Shown: positions 12,061-24,385, counted from the stretch's first letter. The stretch: DNA of 64,000 nt from Acholoe squamosa (GCA_949317995.1 OX439042.1:20253174-20317173), one strand, 5' to 3'. Notes: generated from the sequence alone by a model not told the origin. Numbers and translations are program-made.

Positions 12061-12906
12061 GGGATCCCTCATTAGTGTTGACGGGGTTGGGATGACAGGT
12101 CCCAGGCCCTACAGGTTGTCACTCAACGCACGCACTGACACAGAGCGTATGGTCCATGTTATATTGTTATTACATAGCTGCTTATAGCAAAGCATTTTTC
12201 AAGTTAGACAGTTTATATGTCAATCCGGCGTTGGAGAACGTGTCTTGAGTCGGCACTATTCTTCTAGGCAAGGCCTAGTATTACCTGAAACATTTTTTTT
12301 CTGGGCCCAAAATATATCACATATTTATACATGCTGCTGCATGTGTATCTATTTCATTTTCCTTTGAATGATGTTCTTTCTGTGATTTCAAGTGTATTTG
12401 TCCATGTAGTCACCTTTTAGGCATTTTTGATTGAGTGTGCTAATGATGCACATATTATTAATATAAGGTGTCTCTTTGAATTATTTCCCACTGTTACCCT
12501 TTTGCTTTCACTGACCCATATATAAGGCCAAAGGTACTGATATTGCTGATTAGAAAGTGAGCATTTACCATCGAACCTATTACAGTATTGTATGATCGGC
12601 ATTTAATTCTTCAAGAGGTGGGGTGGATGTATGTTGAATTTTTTTTTTCATCTGCATATCTATCACCTTATAAATAGCCGTAGAGCTAAGTCCATTCACA
12701 CCAAATAGCACTCAGGACCACCAGTAGATTGCTCCGCTCAGGGTCTGTCTGCTATTTACTGACCTGCTCAGTGCTGTCTGAGCAGGTCCCTAACCCTTGT
12801 CCCAACTGCTCACTCACCCACACATATACCACGCCGAGCAGCTCACAGATTATTTTTGAACGGAGGGAAAATCCTATCTCTTTTTGTCGGTAGCAGCTGT
12901 GCACGG

Positions 12907-12920
12907 CACCCTCTGGTGGC
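12907..12920 (+). promoter_or_regulatory. CTCF-like motif
   Basis: CACCCTCTGGTGGC closely resembles the core of the conserved bilaterian CTCF binding site. A weaker look-alike, TGCCCCCTGTTGGCC, occurs near 23718-23732. Binding is not shown. Confidence 0.3.
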
Positions 12921-13576
12921 TTCCTGACAGATCAGGGCAGGAGGTGAAGGAGGAGAGGGAGAGGGCATATGGGGTGCCAGGTGCCTCTGTAAGATTGACA
13001 TTATCTATAGACTCAAGTCAATGTTTTGTCAATTAATGTCTATTGTTGTTGGTATTTGGAGATATTGACCTACAGTGATATGAACGTATTGCAGCTGTTG
13101 GTACATGTACAAGTATGCCTACTTATTGGGGTTCGATATGGAAGGCTATACCCGGGGGGCTATATAACAACTGGTTTAACCCACAGTGATATAGTGGAAC
13201 TAAGATGATATATTTTACAATGTTGGGATCCATTTAAGTGCATACCAACATGTAATTCCCATGATACATATAGCTCAACAAGGGGTTGGTGAAAATACGA
13301 TATTATACTCAAGTGTATGATAGACTGATGGCATGTGGACTAGGAACTTTGGACATTATGGGGCTTAGTGACATGAGTTATGGTCGTGTTTTTTTTTAAT
13401 TCGACAGGGTGACATGAACATTTCTGAATAATTAATAGTTAGACATGAACTTTTCTTAAAATCGACAATAGGCATGGAGGCGGGGGCATGGAGGACCCTA
13501 TTCATGGCCCTTATATTTGTCGGAAACCCATAGAATACTACATTATGTATTCAATAGACTCGTGTATGTACATGAC

Positions 13577-13579
<3 letters not shown>

Positions 13580-13617
<38 letters not shown>
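13580..13617. repeat. (TA)n microsatellite
   Basis: About 37 bp of alternating T and A. Confidence 0.95.
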
Positions 13618-13621
<4 letters not shown>

Positions 13622-13696
13622 GGTGTGATGGCGGTCCGCTATCTTGAAAACCGCCTGAAATAGAATAGGGTGCTACTGCATGTACCTGAATAACCT

Positions 13697-14076
13697 GGAG
13701 GGTGTTGCTCCTATAGTAAGTAAAAGAAAGAGCTGGCTAAAAATGCCCTCATTTCCAGTCCTTTCTTTTCATGTAACTATAACTTGTCCCTTTTGTTCCT
13801 CACAAGTGGTCATTCGAGTATGGTGTTAAAATAGTGGGATTTGAGTAGGTACCTAGTAGGGAGAACTCCGCCAGTATAATATACTTTAGAGTGTGTGACA
13901 TGAGTAGGTACATGATAGTGCAGCTCTCTCTGTTTTAAACAAGGCAGGTGACTTTTCAGACTGATGTGGTGAGTGCAAGTACTTTGGTGAAGCAGTGCAC
14001 GCCTGGAGTGCACGACTTGTTTAGAAAAGAGGGCACATACTCACAACTCGTTTTACAATAGGAGCAACACTCTCCT
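13697..14076. mobile_element. MITE with TGTTGCTCCTAT ends, copy 2
   Basis: Ends GTGTTGCTCCTATAGTAA (left) and, read on the minus strand, GTGTTGCTCCTATTGTAAAA (right) are inverted repeats. The body is the reverse complement of 1161-1517 with moderate divergence. There is no coding sequence. Minus-strand open frames across it are incidental. Confidence 0.7.
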
Positions 14077-14412
14077 GACGTATTGGGCCAAGATAGAGGA
14101 TAGTTATGATACTTAGCACCACATAGCCCTGTACTGGAGGGGCAGCAGGTTGGTATATAGGCCACCACCTTCAGTATGGATCCATAGGTCTGTATCTATG
14201 AGCTGCTGACAGCCCTTCTCGGTAGAACAGAGCAACTCATCGTCAGGGTTAAGATGACTGAGATGTGGGACAGACTCAGAGTGGCGGGAGTAACGCTATG
14301 CCAGGCCATTTCACCCAGAAGACGGCAGACCTTTTAATGAGATTTCAATAATTTGACCCATAATACCTCTTGCGTTTGTAAAGTCTTGATTCTCACTGTA
14401 GCTAAATCCTTA

Positions 14413-14878
14413 GGGGGCATCCATTAATTATGTACGCATCTAGGGGGGGGGGGGTGGGGGGTCAGGCCAAATGCATACAGATGCGTACAGGGTGGGGGAG
14501 GGGGGTCAGAGGCTATGAGTATGTACGCATAGGGCCTAATGAATTAGGAGAAATTGAGGCATTTTTGGGGGGTAGAGGGAGGTTGATGGTAGGTCTCTTG
14601 GTACAAAATATGGTTACTGTAGGAGACAACCCCTTATTCAAGTATTCATTAAAGCTACAAAAATTAGGGGAATTCTTACAAAGCATGCATACCATTTTAC
14701 ATTTACCAGAGGGTAAAGGAAATTTTCCTGCACGCAGGAAAGGGGGGGGGGGCTCCAGGTGGCTTGAGTATGTACGCATAGGGGGAGGGGGTAGGCCAAA
14801 TGCTTACAGGGTGCAACATGGGGGGTGGGGGGGTCAATTTTCGGCAAATTTGTGCGTACATAATTAATGGAAGCCCCC
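14413..14878. mobile_element. PIF/Harbinger-like MITE, TTA target duplication
   Basis: The left end GGGGGCATCCATTAATTATG and the inverted right end GGGGGCTTCCATTAATTATG match over about 26 bp and continue through TACGCA. TTA flanks both sides (14410-14412 and 14879-14881). Inner G-rich blocks and a repeated TATGTACGCATAGGG word make the interior partly palindromic. Open frames through it are G-tract artefacts. Confidence 0.8.
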
Positions 14879-14942
14879 TTAACCCATTAACTTTAAGGGC
14901 CGCTGATGTATTAATGCATCATGCCATTGGTCTTCATGATAC

Positions 14943-15094
14943 ATGAATGTAGGCCTGCTGAGTAACTCACCAGGGCTACATTCATGCATCATTCCGACCC
15001 TATGGCATTGATACATGTACTCCCGGAGGGTCGGCATGATGCTCCAATGAAGTGCTGGCGAGCAGTCTCACCAAACTTCATTGGTGCATCATGC
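14943..15094. repeat. Three consecutive stem-loops
   Basis: Three inverted repeats follow one another almost without a gap. The first is 14943-14985 (ATGAATGTAGGCCTG pairing with CAGGGCTACATTCAT, one mismatch). The second is 14994-15034 (CCGACCCT with AGGGTCGG). The third is 15034-15094 (GCATGATGC then CCAATGAAGT pairing over 20 bp with one mismatch, loop about 21 nt). They could be parts of a decayed palindromic transposon or a structured transcript. No coding potential is seen. Confidence 0.6.
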
Positions 15095-15166
15095 TGACTT
15101 TTGTGCCATTTTGGTTATCCTTTTTTTTTTGATCAAATATGTTTAAATCAATTCAATGGTAAATGC

Positions 15167-15447
15167 CATCCCACTCGGAATAAAAACGCCTTGTAATGTT
15201 AAAAACGTTTTTATTCGGATCCTATTTATTTTAAACGTCGAAACACAAAAAACGTTTCTTGTGTCGAAAAACATTTTTCAACGTAAACAAACGTAGCTAA
15301 CAAACGTTTTATTCGCTTAAAATATATTGAAAAACAAACATTTCTATATGGTTGAAAATTGGTTGAAAGGAACGTTTAGAACGTTTTTGAACGTAATATA
15401 TAAAAATATTTGGAAACGTTGAAAATACTTTTTTTTACAAGTGGGAC
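15167..15447. mobile_element. Possible palindromic element rich in AAACGTTT
   Basis: The segment has ends TCCCACTCGGAATAAAAACG and, inverted, TCCCACTTGTAAAAAAAAG, and many internal AAACGTTT-like words that pair with each other. The match between ends is imperfect and no target duplication was identified. Confidence 0.35.
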
Positions 15448-16239
15448 ATAATTGCATACGAATTAAATAGCTTATATATCAAGTAGCAATCAGTTTAACC
15501 CCTCCCCTCCCACAGACATAACGCAGAATCATCCTGCTGCACTCCGATGCACGCAGCCAGGAGGCTGCTGCGAAAAGATTAGGATCTTAATTCTCATTGT
15601 AGCTAACTCACCTTCCAGTTCCTTGTGATTCTCTGAGAAACCACTTCCCACCTTATACTGTAATGGAATTGACTTCCTCTGAATCAGACTGTGTTGCAAA
15701 AAGTTGGGGGAACTGGTTCCATGCATGATTGGTTCCACTTGAATGTTTTTGCATAGTAGGTAGCCCAGGGAATTTGAGGAAGGAACTACTCGAGAATTGG
15801 TTCTTACTTGAGAAGTATTCAACAATTCAGGACCACTCTGGAATCACATCTATGACCAATTACTTTTTGGCAACACACCAGAGAATTGATTCCCTGAGGT
15901 CAGTCAGTTCCGTTTCAGGAATAGCACCTCCGACAGAATTCATTTCCTATCCTTTCACAACACCCTCTTGTTCCCCTCCCCACCAAAGCACACGGAATCT
16001 TCCTCCTATAACATGCAGACTCTTCCCCCTGCTTCCTCTAATGTGTCTTCCCTTGTTATGCGATGTACCTCCAATACACTCATGGCCTACACCGGGGCCT
16101 ACACACTAGAACACAAAGATTTTCCCCTCTAATAAACAAATATATATGTATACATATACTCCACACCACACTTCTGATACAGCATCAGTGTATATGATAA
16201 TGTAAGGAACTTTCTGGGCCTTCATTTTAGTGTTGGTAA

Positions 16240-16481
16240 AGGTCGAATCCCACATGGCGATTTAGGGCTCCAATATCTCTGCGATTTTCTCTGTTGTGTT
16301 TTATGGCACTTACAAAGGCCATAAAATGCAAGGATCACTGCAAAGTGGATCATAATGTACTGTGGGATTCAGACTAAATTGAACAATCCTTGTGTTTTAT
16401 GGCCTCATCAACGGTCATAGAACACAACAGACAAAATCGCAGAGATATTGGAGCCCTAAATCGCCATGTGGGATTCGACCT
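16240..16481. mobile_element. Palindromic MITE, AGGTCGAATCCCACATGG ends
   Basis: Both ends share an inverted repeat of about 68 bp with only a few mismatches, beginning AGGTCGAATCCCACATGGCG and including TCTCTGCGATTTT. The centre also contains a small inverted word (GGATCACT, AGTGGATC). The size and structure are those of a non-autonomous foldback element. A relative lies at 17916-18409. Confidence 0.75.
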
Positions 16482-16671
16482 ATAAAGTTTAGCCCATCAC
16501 ACGAGCTATGGCAGTTTCCTCTATACCTTCCTCTATATTGTAAACGTGGTATTGTACTCTAGCATATACTTTTCCAGATGTATGGCGACGTTCTTCGTGG
16601 GAGGTAGAATAAACAGATTTGCTTTGTAATCTGCTTTACAGCATACCTGCTCGGTGCACATTCACTAAATC

Positions 16672-16818
16672 AACAGTGAGTATTTCTGCACAAACAAAAC
16701 TGAAAATGTTGGGCATGCTTACATTTTTATCTGAAATATTCACTTCCACAAAATAACCATTATTCACTTCTACTACGTCTGTGCTGCATTGATATGTATG
16801 TTTGCCCGTCTGTTGCAT
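16672..16818 (-). CDS. Weak exon-like open frame, unknown
   Basis: A minus-strand frame of about 60 codons contains TYQCSTDVVEVNNGYFVEVN. Good donor-like words (AAT then GTAAGC; GCAG then GTATGC) and an acceptor-like TTTGTTTGTGCAG fall inside it, but their phases do not join. No family resemblance is recognised. It may be part of a gene, or chance. Confidence 0.12.
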
Positions 16819-17416
16819 TCTACCATAGAATTATCAAACTGGCATACATAAAATGAATCATGGCAAGACGAAACTAATTGTAAAGAGCTAAAGAGAGCTA
16901 TACACTTCACAGAACCAAATCTACAGCGACAAGTTAATCCCACTGCAGAAATAATAGCAGTTTGTGGGTCTACAATTATAATATTTTCAAACTAAAATTT
17001 GATGTACACACCTAAAAGATCCAGTATCTTGCATGAGGCTGTTTAGGGAGTATAATTACAGACCCCTACACGTGCTCCTATGAGCTGCTCCCTTATCTCC
17101 CACGCTATCAGCTCATACCTCCACCATCTCCTCATCAGCATACTTCAGTACGTGTTGGGAGGGTAGGAGGAGATAACTGATACCCGACAGGTGGGCATCC
17201 TGTACCAGGGTGTGTTTATTGATGGTCAAGTCAGTCTCTATCTGATGCCCTATACCAACAAACACGCCCCAACAACATGCCCCATGTCGGCGGGCGGTCA
17301 CTTTACTGTCCAATCTGTATGGTTCTTGTTGCCTTATTAGAAGATGGATGTGATTCTACTGGGCATGCCACATGACAAGCTGTACCTTCTAGACCAAATA
17401 GTACTGCTGAGTTCAG

Positions 17417-17458
17417 TTTTGTCTACCAGTCCCAAAGTTTTGTCTACCAGTCCCAAAG
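17417..17458. repeat. 21-bp perfect tandem duplication
   Basis: The word TTTTGTCTACCAGTCCCAAA plus G occurs twice in direct succession. Confidence 0.9.
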
Positions 17459-17915
17459 TGTCCAAAATCCCAGGCCAAAATCTTAAATATCCATCAGGAT
17501 CTCTTCCAAAATGGACTTTCATCCACCTGTTGGCGGACATTTTGGAGCGAAGCCTAATATCAGGTGCTAACAATCAAGATAAACGCCAAATAATTGATTA
17601 CTCCCCTAACGTGAAATTCAAAATCAATCAAAAGATTAATTATCGTTCATATTCTAAGCGTAAGGAAGTGAATAACTAGGGCCTATATCTAGTACTGAAG
17701 GACAATTTATATAAATAACAGGCACGAGAATACAATAGCTGTTTATGGGAGGGCAATAGCAGGACACTAACTGCAGATGAATGTTTGATTTGGCTCTTAT
17801 ACTAGACCTATGAGCCAACTACTCCATTGTCGCCAATTCATTGGACACAGATCTCCTACTAAATAATGCATACCTCCTTCTCCTCAGATTTACCTTGAAT
17901 ATTGAAAAACGCTAT

Positions 17916-18409
17916 AGGTCGAATCCCACCTGGTGAAAAATGCTTCAGATATCTCTGCGATTTTGAATCTGTTGCGTTTATAGGACTCACTTCAAATTTG
18001 CTAGGCATATAAGTACAGTAGGGTGTATACACAAGCACTCTTTCCCGATTTTAGGCTCGGAAATATATGATTCACAAAGATATAAACATCAACAAAGGCA
18101 CAATATCCCAAAGACTACGTGATAAAACATAACAGTGCCCATTTGTTTTATACACCATACAACAGTTATATGCCTTGCGAATTTGGGGAAGGTCCAATAA
18201 ACGCAACAGATTCAAAATCGCAGAGATATTTCAGCCATTTTTCGCCATGTGGGATTCGACCTTATGTGATAAAACATAACAGTGCCCTTGTGTTTTATAC
18301 ACCATACAGCAGTTATATGCCTTGTGAATTTGCAGTAGGGACCACAAACACAACAGATTCAAAATCGCAGAGATATTTGAGGCATTTTTCGCCAAGTGGG
18401 ATTCGACCT
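17916..18409. mobile_element. Palindromic MITE, second family member with duplicated right half
   Basis: The left end AGGTCGAATCCCACCTGG is paired with inverted ends at both 18262 and 18409. The right half (from about 18117) is present twice in tandem with a period near 147 bp, each half ending CATTTTTCGCCAWGTGGGAT. This is the same family as 16240-16481. A 147-codon plus-strand frame starting at 18119 is an artefact of this duplication: its peptide repeats itself with the same period. Confidence 0.7.
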
Positions 18410-19135
18410 TATACTGAACAAACCCACTCCGTTGCTAGTAAAAACAGAGAAACCCTGTCTCGGGAAATCCATCGCGGCTTCCACAGTCATCCCAGGAGCA
18501 GGATGAACAGTTCAGACAGTCTGTTGGATGCTTCTCCCGGAGTGCTTCTCTGGTACAGTTGAAGAGCCCCCTTTAACCCTTTGAGAGCTACACAATGTCA
18601 CTTAACCCTGTAGAGGCATAATGTGGGCCTGGGATGTAGCCCTGACAGAGGTTACCATGGTTACATCCGCATCATAATTAAAGAACAGAGTGTGCACTAT
18701 CCGCCCGAATTGTAAATGGATTTGTCCTGACAGTAACTACCACTGTTTTCCAAAAATAGAAGCAATCTACTGCAAAACCCTTGGCGCAGTCTAACAGTGT
18801 ATATACATAAAACCACCATGTCGATGTCAGAGAGTTAAACGTCTTGTTAGTTGTATTTCCACTTCATTATTAACACCACAAACCTGGAGATGAGCATAGG
18901 GAGTGTGTCAGATTAAATAGTCCGTATCCCTGAGTCTGTTAGGGATCAGATGGAATACCGACAAACCGCAGCTCTTTCTGCCAGTTGAACATCAATTCCA
19001 GATACTGAAACATGTGTTTTCCATATCCTTGTCACTTCAGAGGTGTCCATGGGTGTTTTTTTTTTTCAAAATAATTTTTTTTTACTGTTTATTCCCATTT
19101 GCTTGTTTAAGGACATCATGCTCCCCTTGGGGCAA

Positions 19136-20436
19136 ATGGATTAGATTAATTAGATTAGATTTTTATTGAAGCGGACTCGTTCTGAGGGAACGGTTTTCCG
19201 TGGCCATTTCACATCTTTACAATCTTAGAGAGGGAAAAGTCACGCTTAACTAGGTCAATTACAGAGTAAGTATATATAGATTTAGATATGATGACTAGGC
19301 TGCAGGATCATAATCCTTAGTCAGAGCATGGTAACGAGTTATAGGTCCAGCTTGCCAATGGCATTTTTAAATCGTAGTTTTATTAACTCTCCTATGTGAC
19401 CACTGCCAGTGTAAAATGAACAGTAATCAATAATTGGGCATATCATGGCCTTATATATCTTGATGCTTACATTAGTGGTCATTGATTTGCAAAGTTTACA
19501 TAATTTATATAATTTGTTACCAAATGTCTTTTTTTTAACTTATTTGTATGTGGAGTGAGACTTAGGGCACTATCAAATTCAACTCCTAAGTATGTGTAAG
19601 TGGTACAGCTTGGCAATTCATGGCCTCCTAGAATTAATTTCGGCTCTTCAATATTTTTCAGTTTGTGTGGGGTACCAAAATGCATGTACACATGTTTTTT
19701 TCTTTGTTTTCAGTCATGAAATTCACATTTCACCAGGCATTAACATGCATGAGGTCTTCCTGTAATAACTGGTCTGCAGATTCTTTGCTGTCAGCTGTGC
19801 TGTATATTACCACATCGTCTGCATACATTACATATTTACAATTTTGAAGACAATTTGGTAGGTCATGAATAAACAGGACAAAAAGCAGCGGACCTAAAAT
19901 TAAACCTTGGGGTACCCCGAATTTGACTTCCGTTTGTTGTGAGGATTTCCCATTTGCAACAGTTTCATGTGAGTGATGTGCTAGATAGCTTGTTAACCAT
20001 TTTCAGTTTTCCGTGTATATTTAGGTTATAAATTTTCTCAATTAACTTGGGGTGGTGGACACTATCAACAACTTTGCAGTAGTCAATGTAGCATGCTGTG
20101 GTAATTTTGTTGTCATCACGGCTGTCATAAAGATCCTTTAGATAATGAAAAATAGCATCACTGGTTCCACGGTTAGGCCTGAAGCCAAATTGGTTCTTAC
20201 AGAGGATATTTTCATTTTCCAAGTGGCTAATTAAGACTTTGTGGATTAACTTCTCTAGAAGTTTACCCGGCAGCGGTAAGAGAGTGATGGGACGCCAGTT
20301 TTTTTATGTTGTTAAGGTTTCCCTTCTTTGGGATGGGGACCAAGGTCCCCTATGAGCAGCTTAATGGGAATGTTCCCTCGTTAATCAAGTTCCTGAAAAA
20401 AAGTAGTCAATTGGTCAGTGATCACTAATAGGGCAT
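19136..20436 (-). pseudogene. Decayed non-LTR retrotransposon, reverse transcriptase domain
   Basis: Read on the minus strand, several frames together give the conserved blocks of a LINE reverse transcriptase in order. These are PIPKKG and RPITLLP-like (about 20340-20270), NQFGFRPNRGTSDA (about 20190), YIDYCKVVDSV (a damaged LDLSKAFD-type block), GVPQGLILGPLLF (about 19920) and YADDVVIYS with the catalytic Asp pair (about 19830), followed by TYLGVEFDS (about 19590). Frameshifts and a stop (after HVNAW, near 19720) separate the blocks, so it is inactive. The 3' end carries AATAAAAATCTAATCTAATT, a short-repeat tail as in CR1/Jockey-type LINEs. Endonuclease and ORF1 were not found, so the copy is 5'-truncated. 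Confidence 0.85.
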
Positions 20437-20440
20437 CCTT

Positions 20441-23400
20441 TAACACTGTACATTGTACTATCGATGCCTTTTAGGCCACTTGACAAGGGGTATCATGGTC
20501 GCCTGGTATCGATATATTCATATACAAACTTATTATCAAAGCGTTATTGCTGTGTTGCTATGTCAAACAGTGGACACAGCGGAATCTCCTGATGTCACAT
20601 TTGTAAACCTATTTGACTCAAAAATTATCCATGTCGTACCATCAAAGTGCCACTAATACACGCCTATCAAAGTACTGCCACTTGTACAATAACATGTACA
20701 TGTATATATGGGATTTTCCATCCGTGGATGGTGACACTGACTATCTGGGTGGTCGCCGAGCGCTGCACCTTGCATGGGAAAACGCCCCGCTGACTTTAGC
20801 ATAACGACCATATGATCACCAGACATGGACAAACTGGATGAAAACATGCCATCTACGTGTTATAGCTTACATGGGGTAGACTCTGCACATTGTTAAACTG
20901 CCCTTCAATCAAGCCAGGAGTTTAAAAATGCAGTGAAAATTTATAATTGAATAATCTCACACAGAGAAAAATTCCAACTTAGTCTAACTTAGTAAAAGTG
21001 GCCTAATGATAAAATTAGTACATCTGAATAAATGTGTAAACAACAGTGACTGATTTACTTATGTTTGTCACATTGACTATCCAAACCAGTTTCACTCTCC
21101 AAGCACAATCTTGAGCAGCGCATCTACTGTATGTTCTACGGGCAAGATTACTAAGGGAACTTGTACGATCTTAGTCAGTTTGACTAACATCTTTTAGAAA
21201 CTTTGACTGTGGATATTCACGTGGTGATGCCTTTACATGCCAGGTGTTAGCCAGGGGCGCTTTTAAGATTCAATCAAACATTACGCTTGGCAAAATATAC
21301 CAAATAGGTTGTTCAGTTGTCAAACGAACTAGATAGTCAGATGGAAACATTTATTCTGTGGTAATCTAGATAAACATAATATCCACACAGCTGTATACTA
21401 TACCTGCTTCTTTGTGGCAAACCCAGAGTAACTTAGCTCAGGGGTACTAAATGAAGGTGATGTCTTACACACATTCATTCATATTTGTTTGGCTATGTGA
21501 ATTGTGTTCATTTCAAAATAACTTTATCTTCGATCTACGGGATGACGACAACAAAAGAGGCAAGATTGTAGCACTTTGCCACAGAAGTCGCAGAGTGAAT
21601 ATTTATCCAGCCAAGAGCACAAATGACAGGGCGTTCTTTTGCCTCAAAGATGACCCATTATACTGAGATCGGTTTGGTTTGGTTGAGTCTATCTCCATTA
21701 TAATGGAGGTAGCCTTAACCAAACTATTATATCTTTTCTGTTTGGACAGGTATTTCAAAGCTGCATGTCCTAGACAGCTATTTATATATGCTGCTTGCCT
21801 GACAGCAGTGACCGCATCTATGGATGATCGACTCTATGAGATGAATGATCGAATCTATGAGAATGGGTGAGGGAGAAAACCACTACCGGGGCTTCATTCC
21901 CCTACTCGAAGGATGGCAAGTGTTCTTTTACTTGCCTGGGTCCCATAGGCAGGGCCAGATAAACCTGGACAAGAAAGGAGAACTTTAGTTGCCACAGGGA
22001 CCAGTCTAACTTCTGGAGAGCAGATGTCGACTGTTCACCACGATTTCTCCAGCCTTATTTGCGCCCCCACCATACACCTGCCATAAAGGTTATGATAAAG
22101 ATGTCATAGCAACTACATCTTTAATTTCAAGAGATTTCCCCCCGAGTATATGTTGGTGTATATGCCTCGATGTAAAGCCACGAGCATTCTTGTTCGGTGT
22201 ATTGGCGCCTTTATTTAAATGTGAATAACCAATCATACAGAATTTAAAGTAAAGAAAAAAATATAAAAAAAAAGAATTGCAGGCTGTGGGGTTGGGTGGA
22301 CGGTACTAATAGACGCAAATCCCGTGCTACATGTATAATGTTTCTGTAGCTGAGTCACTCACCACATGCCCCATGGTTGTGGTGAGCAGCTCAAACACAG
22401 CCTACCAGTAGGTATAATACTGGCACACGGTAAAAAAGGTACTCTATACCCTGCCATCATCAACATAGCCACATCATCCACCCTACCACCTCTGTGAACC
22501 ACACACGGAATGGACTATTAATACTATCAGTAGCAACACGTTTAATAGGCCCTACAAGTCATAGATTCGGATCAAAACATCTGAAACACATTTTGTTTGG
22601 GAGGAATCCTTTGAAATTTTGTTCATGATATTTTCACGAAAATGCACGTTTAAAGAAAAGTTGGAGAGGTTTCGTGAAACATTTCGCAGAAAGTTAACCG
22701 TTGCAAGGGTGATTTTGGTGAAAATTAGGATGATGCTGGTCGAACATTAAACCCTTGCTAGGGAGATTTTGCTGAAAGAGTACCTTTGTCAGCTGCACGC
22801 CAATACAATGTCATAGTGAGCCCCCTCTTCGACCCGGGATGTATTTAGAACTGTGATTTCAGAGACAGAAAACCCTACAATAGCATATCCTAGCATGTCC
22901 AACGCCTTGGTGCCGTGGGAAGAAGGATTGAGTCATATTCCCATCTTTGTTTTCCTGATCCGTCACGGTTATCATAATATCCAGCTTTGTAAGTCTTGGT
23001 CTGTCACTCCTCTACAACACGTAAGGAATTCAGTGAATGACACCCTCTTACTGCCCCCATGGGACGTTATAGACGCCCTGGGGCTATAGACCCTATCGAT
23101 GATATAACCCCTGCAGGTTTTATGATAGGGAAACTTTGAAGACATGGCCTGTTTAACACGATGGGATGCATTCCCATGACTCGTATGGATTCCATATTAA
23201 ATCTGGTAAAAAAATTGTAAACGTTACCATGTATTAAGAATCCTTTCCGGGCCTAGCTACCTCTGATATGTATATATGCAGCAAACACATTTGTGTGCCG
23301 TTGACAATTTGTAGTTAAAGTACAATTTCAGGTGTACATGTAACTCCAGTACCACTGGTACTGGATATATTCTAAAATAGACGGACCTCATATCTAATGT

Positions 23401-23500
23401 TACAGCTGTCAGTCACCTGTTCCCACCACTCGTTCATATTATATCATACAACGGTTAGTAAGCAGTAGTATATAAACATGTATAGAAACGCAGCTCTCCA
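20441..23500. other. Intergenic, few signals
   Basis: No supported gene. A frame at 21480-21666 contains RRVNIYPAKSTNDRAFFCLK and looks protein-like, but lacks a recognised family or phase-matched partner exon. The part 22690-22801 resembles the interior of the element at 63228-63640. Confidence 0.35.
22690..22801. repeat. Relic of the ACCCTTGTTAGGG-containing element
   Basis: Words such as ACCCTTGCTAGGGAGATTTT and AGTACCTTTGTCAGCTGCAC parallel ACCCTTGTTAGGGAGATTTT and AGTGACCTTGCCAGCCGCAC in the element at 63228-63640. Intact ends were not identified here. Confidence 0.5.
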
Positions 23501-23523
23501 CAAAAAGATCTTGGAGTCTGTGC

Positions 23524-23709
23524 CCGGGCCTCCCTAGCCTATTTAAAAGGGTCTATTTCTCCTCTTTCCTATCCCCTCGGGATGTGTGTGGTGCACATAT
23601 GCGCGGGCACTGACACATTCCCCTGTGAAATTGTGTAATGTAATTCTCGCCATGAATATGACCTTAGATGTCCAAATGGCGTTAAACATCTATTACTCAC
23701 TCACTCACT
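23524..23709 (+). mobile_element. Short SINE, 186 bp, with target duplication
   Basis: The segment matches 40610-40792 along its length (TATTTAAAAGGGTCTATTTC, GTGGTGCACATATGCG, GGCGTTAAACATCTATTACT) and ends in ACTC repeats. It is flanked by near-identical 11-bp copies, GGAGTCTGTGC (23513-23523) and GGGGTCTGTGC (23710-23720). Independent flanking duplications at both copies show retroposition. No pol III boxes are evident, so it may be a truncated SINE or a LINE tail. Confidence 0.75.
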
Positions 23710-24379
23710 GGGGTCTGTGCTGCCCCCTGTTGGCCATCAAACGTACCTAGAACGCGTGTATCTCGAGTAGGTATATCAAAATATTTCTAGTTGATTTCTT
23801 AATACATTTTTGTATAAGATGGAAACTTGCAAAATACCTGCACAGGAATGTTTGGGTGGACGTAATTGCAAATTGCCTGCTCGTTATGTGCGACACAAAT
23901 CAGAATCCTCAGCTTGTAAACATACTAAAATCAATTTCCAGGAATGTCTGAAACAGGTGAGTTTAACCTTTAAAGAACACCTAGAGTTTTCGGATCTGCC
24001 TCAAAACTTAAAGATTTAAGACAATTTTCTCTATCAATGACTTGTCAGAATTGAAAATATGCACCATGTGTAGCCAGGACCCGCTGGACATCCATACTGT
24101 GGTAGAGGTTAGCGGGCAGCTCAATATAGTACATCAAAATTTTGGGTCTCCCCCCTGCTTCAGGCTCAGAGAGATACAAGTCCCCACGTGTAAGCCATGC
24201 CTCATATGCAAGGTACTACGGTATATGCTGCTGGTACCTTGAATGCCAACCTTTTAGAGAGGGATACTATTTGGGAGTGGAACAATGGCGTTAATAGATT
24301 TTGAATACTGACTGAGACACCGTAAGGCTTGAACAGCAGCACGACTGAGTCACCCATTTCAGCATACAGCACCGGTTAT

Positions 24380-24385
24380 TTTATT
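24380..24385 (-). terminator. Polyadenylation signal, CCDC22
   Basis: AATAAA on the minus strand, 476 bases past the CCDC22 stop codon and the first canonical signal noticed downstream of it. It implies a 3' UTR of about 0.5 kb. Confidence 0.5.

Noticed and set aside
14430-14867. 145-codon plus-strand open frame
   Set aside because: It spans a MITE from end to end and is Gly/Arg-rich because of G runs.
18119-18562. 147-codon open frame with an internal protein repeat
   Set aside because: The repeat is the duplicated right half of a palindromic MITE, not a protein domain.
23810-24242. Cys-containing plus-strand frames next to the CCDC22 3' end
   Set aside because: One has a donor-like CAG then GTGAGT, but there is no phase-matched partner, no known family, and the region overlaps the likely end of CCDC22 on the other strand.
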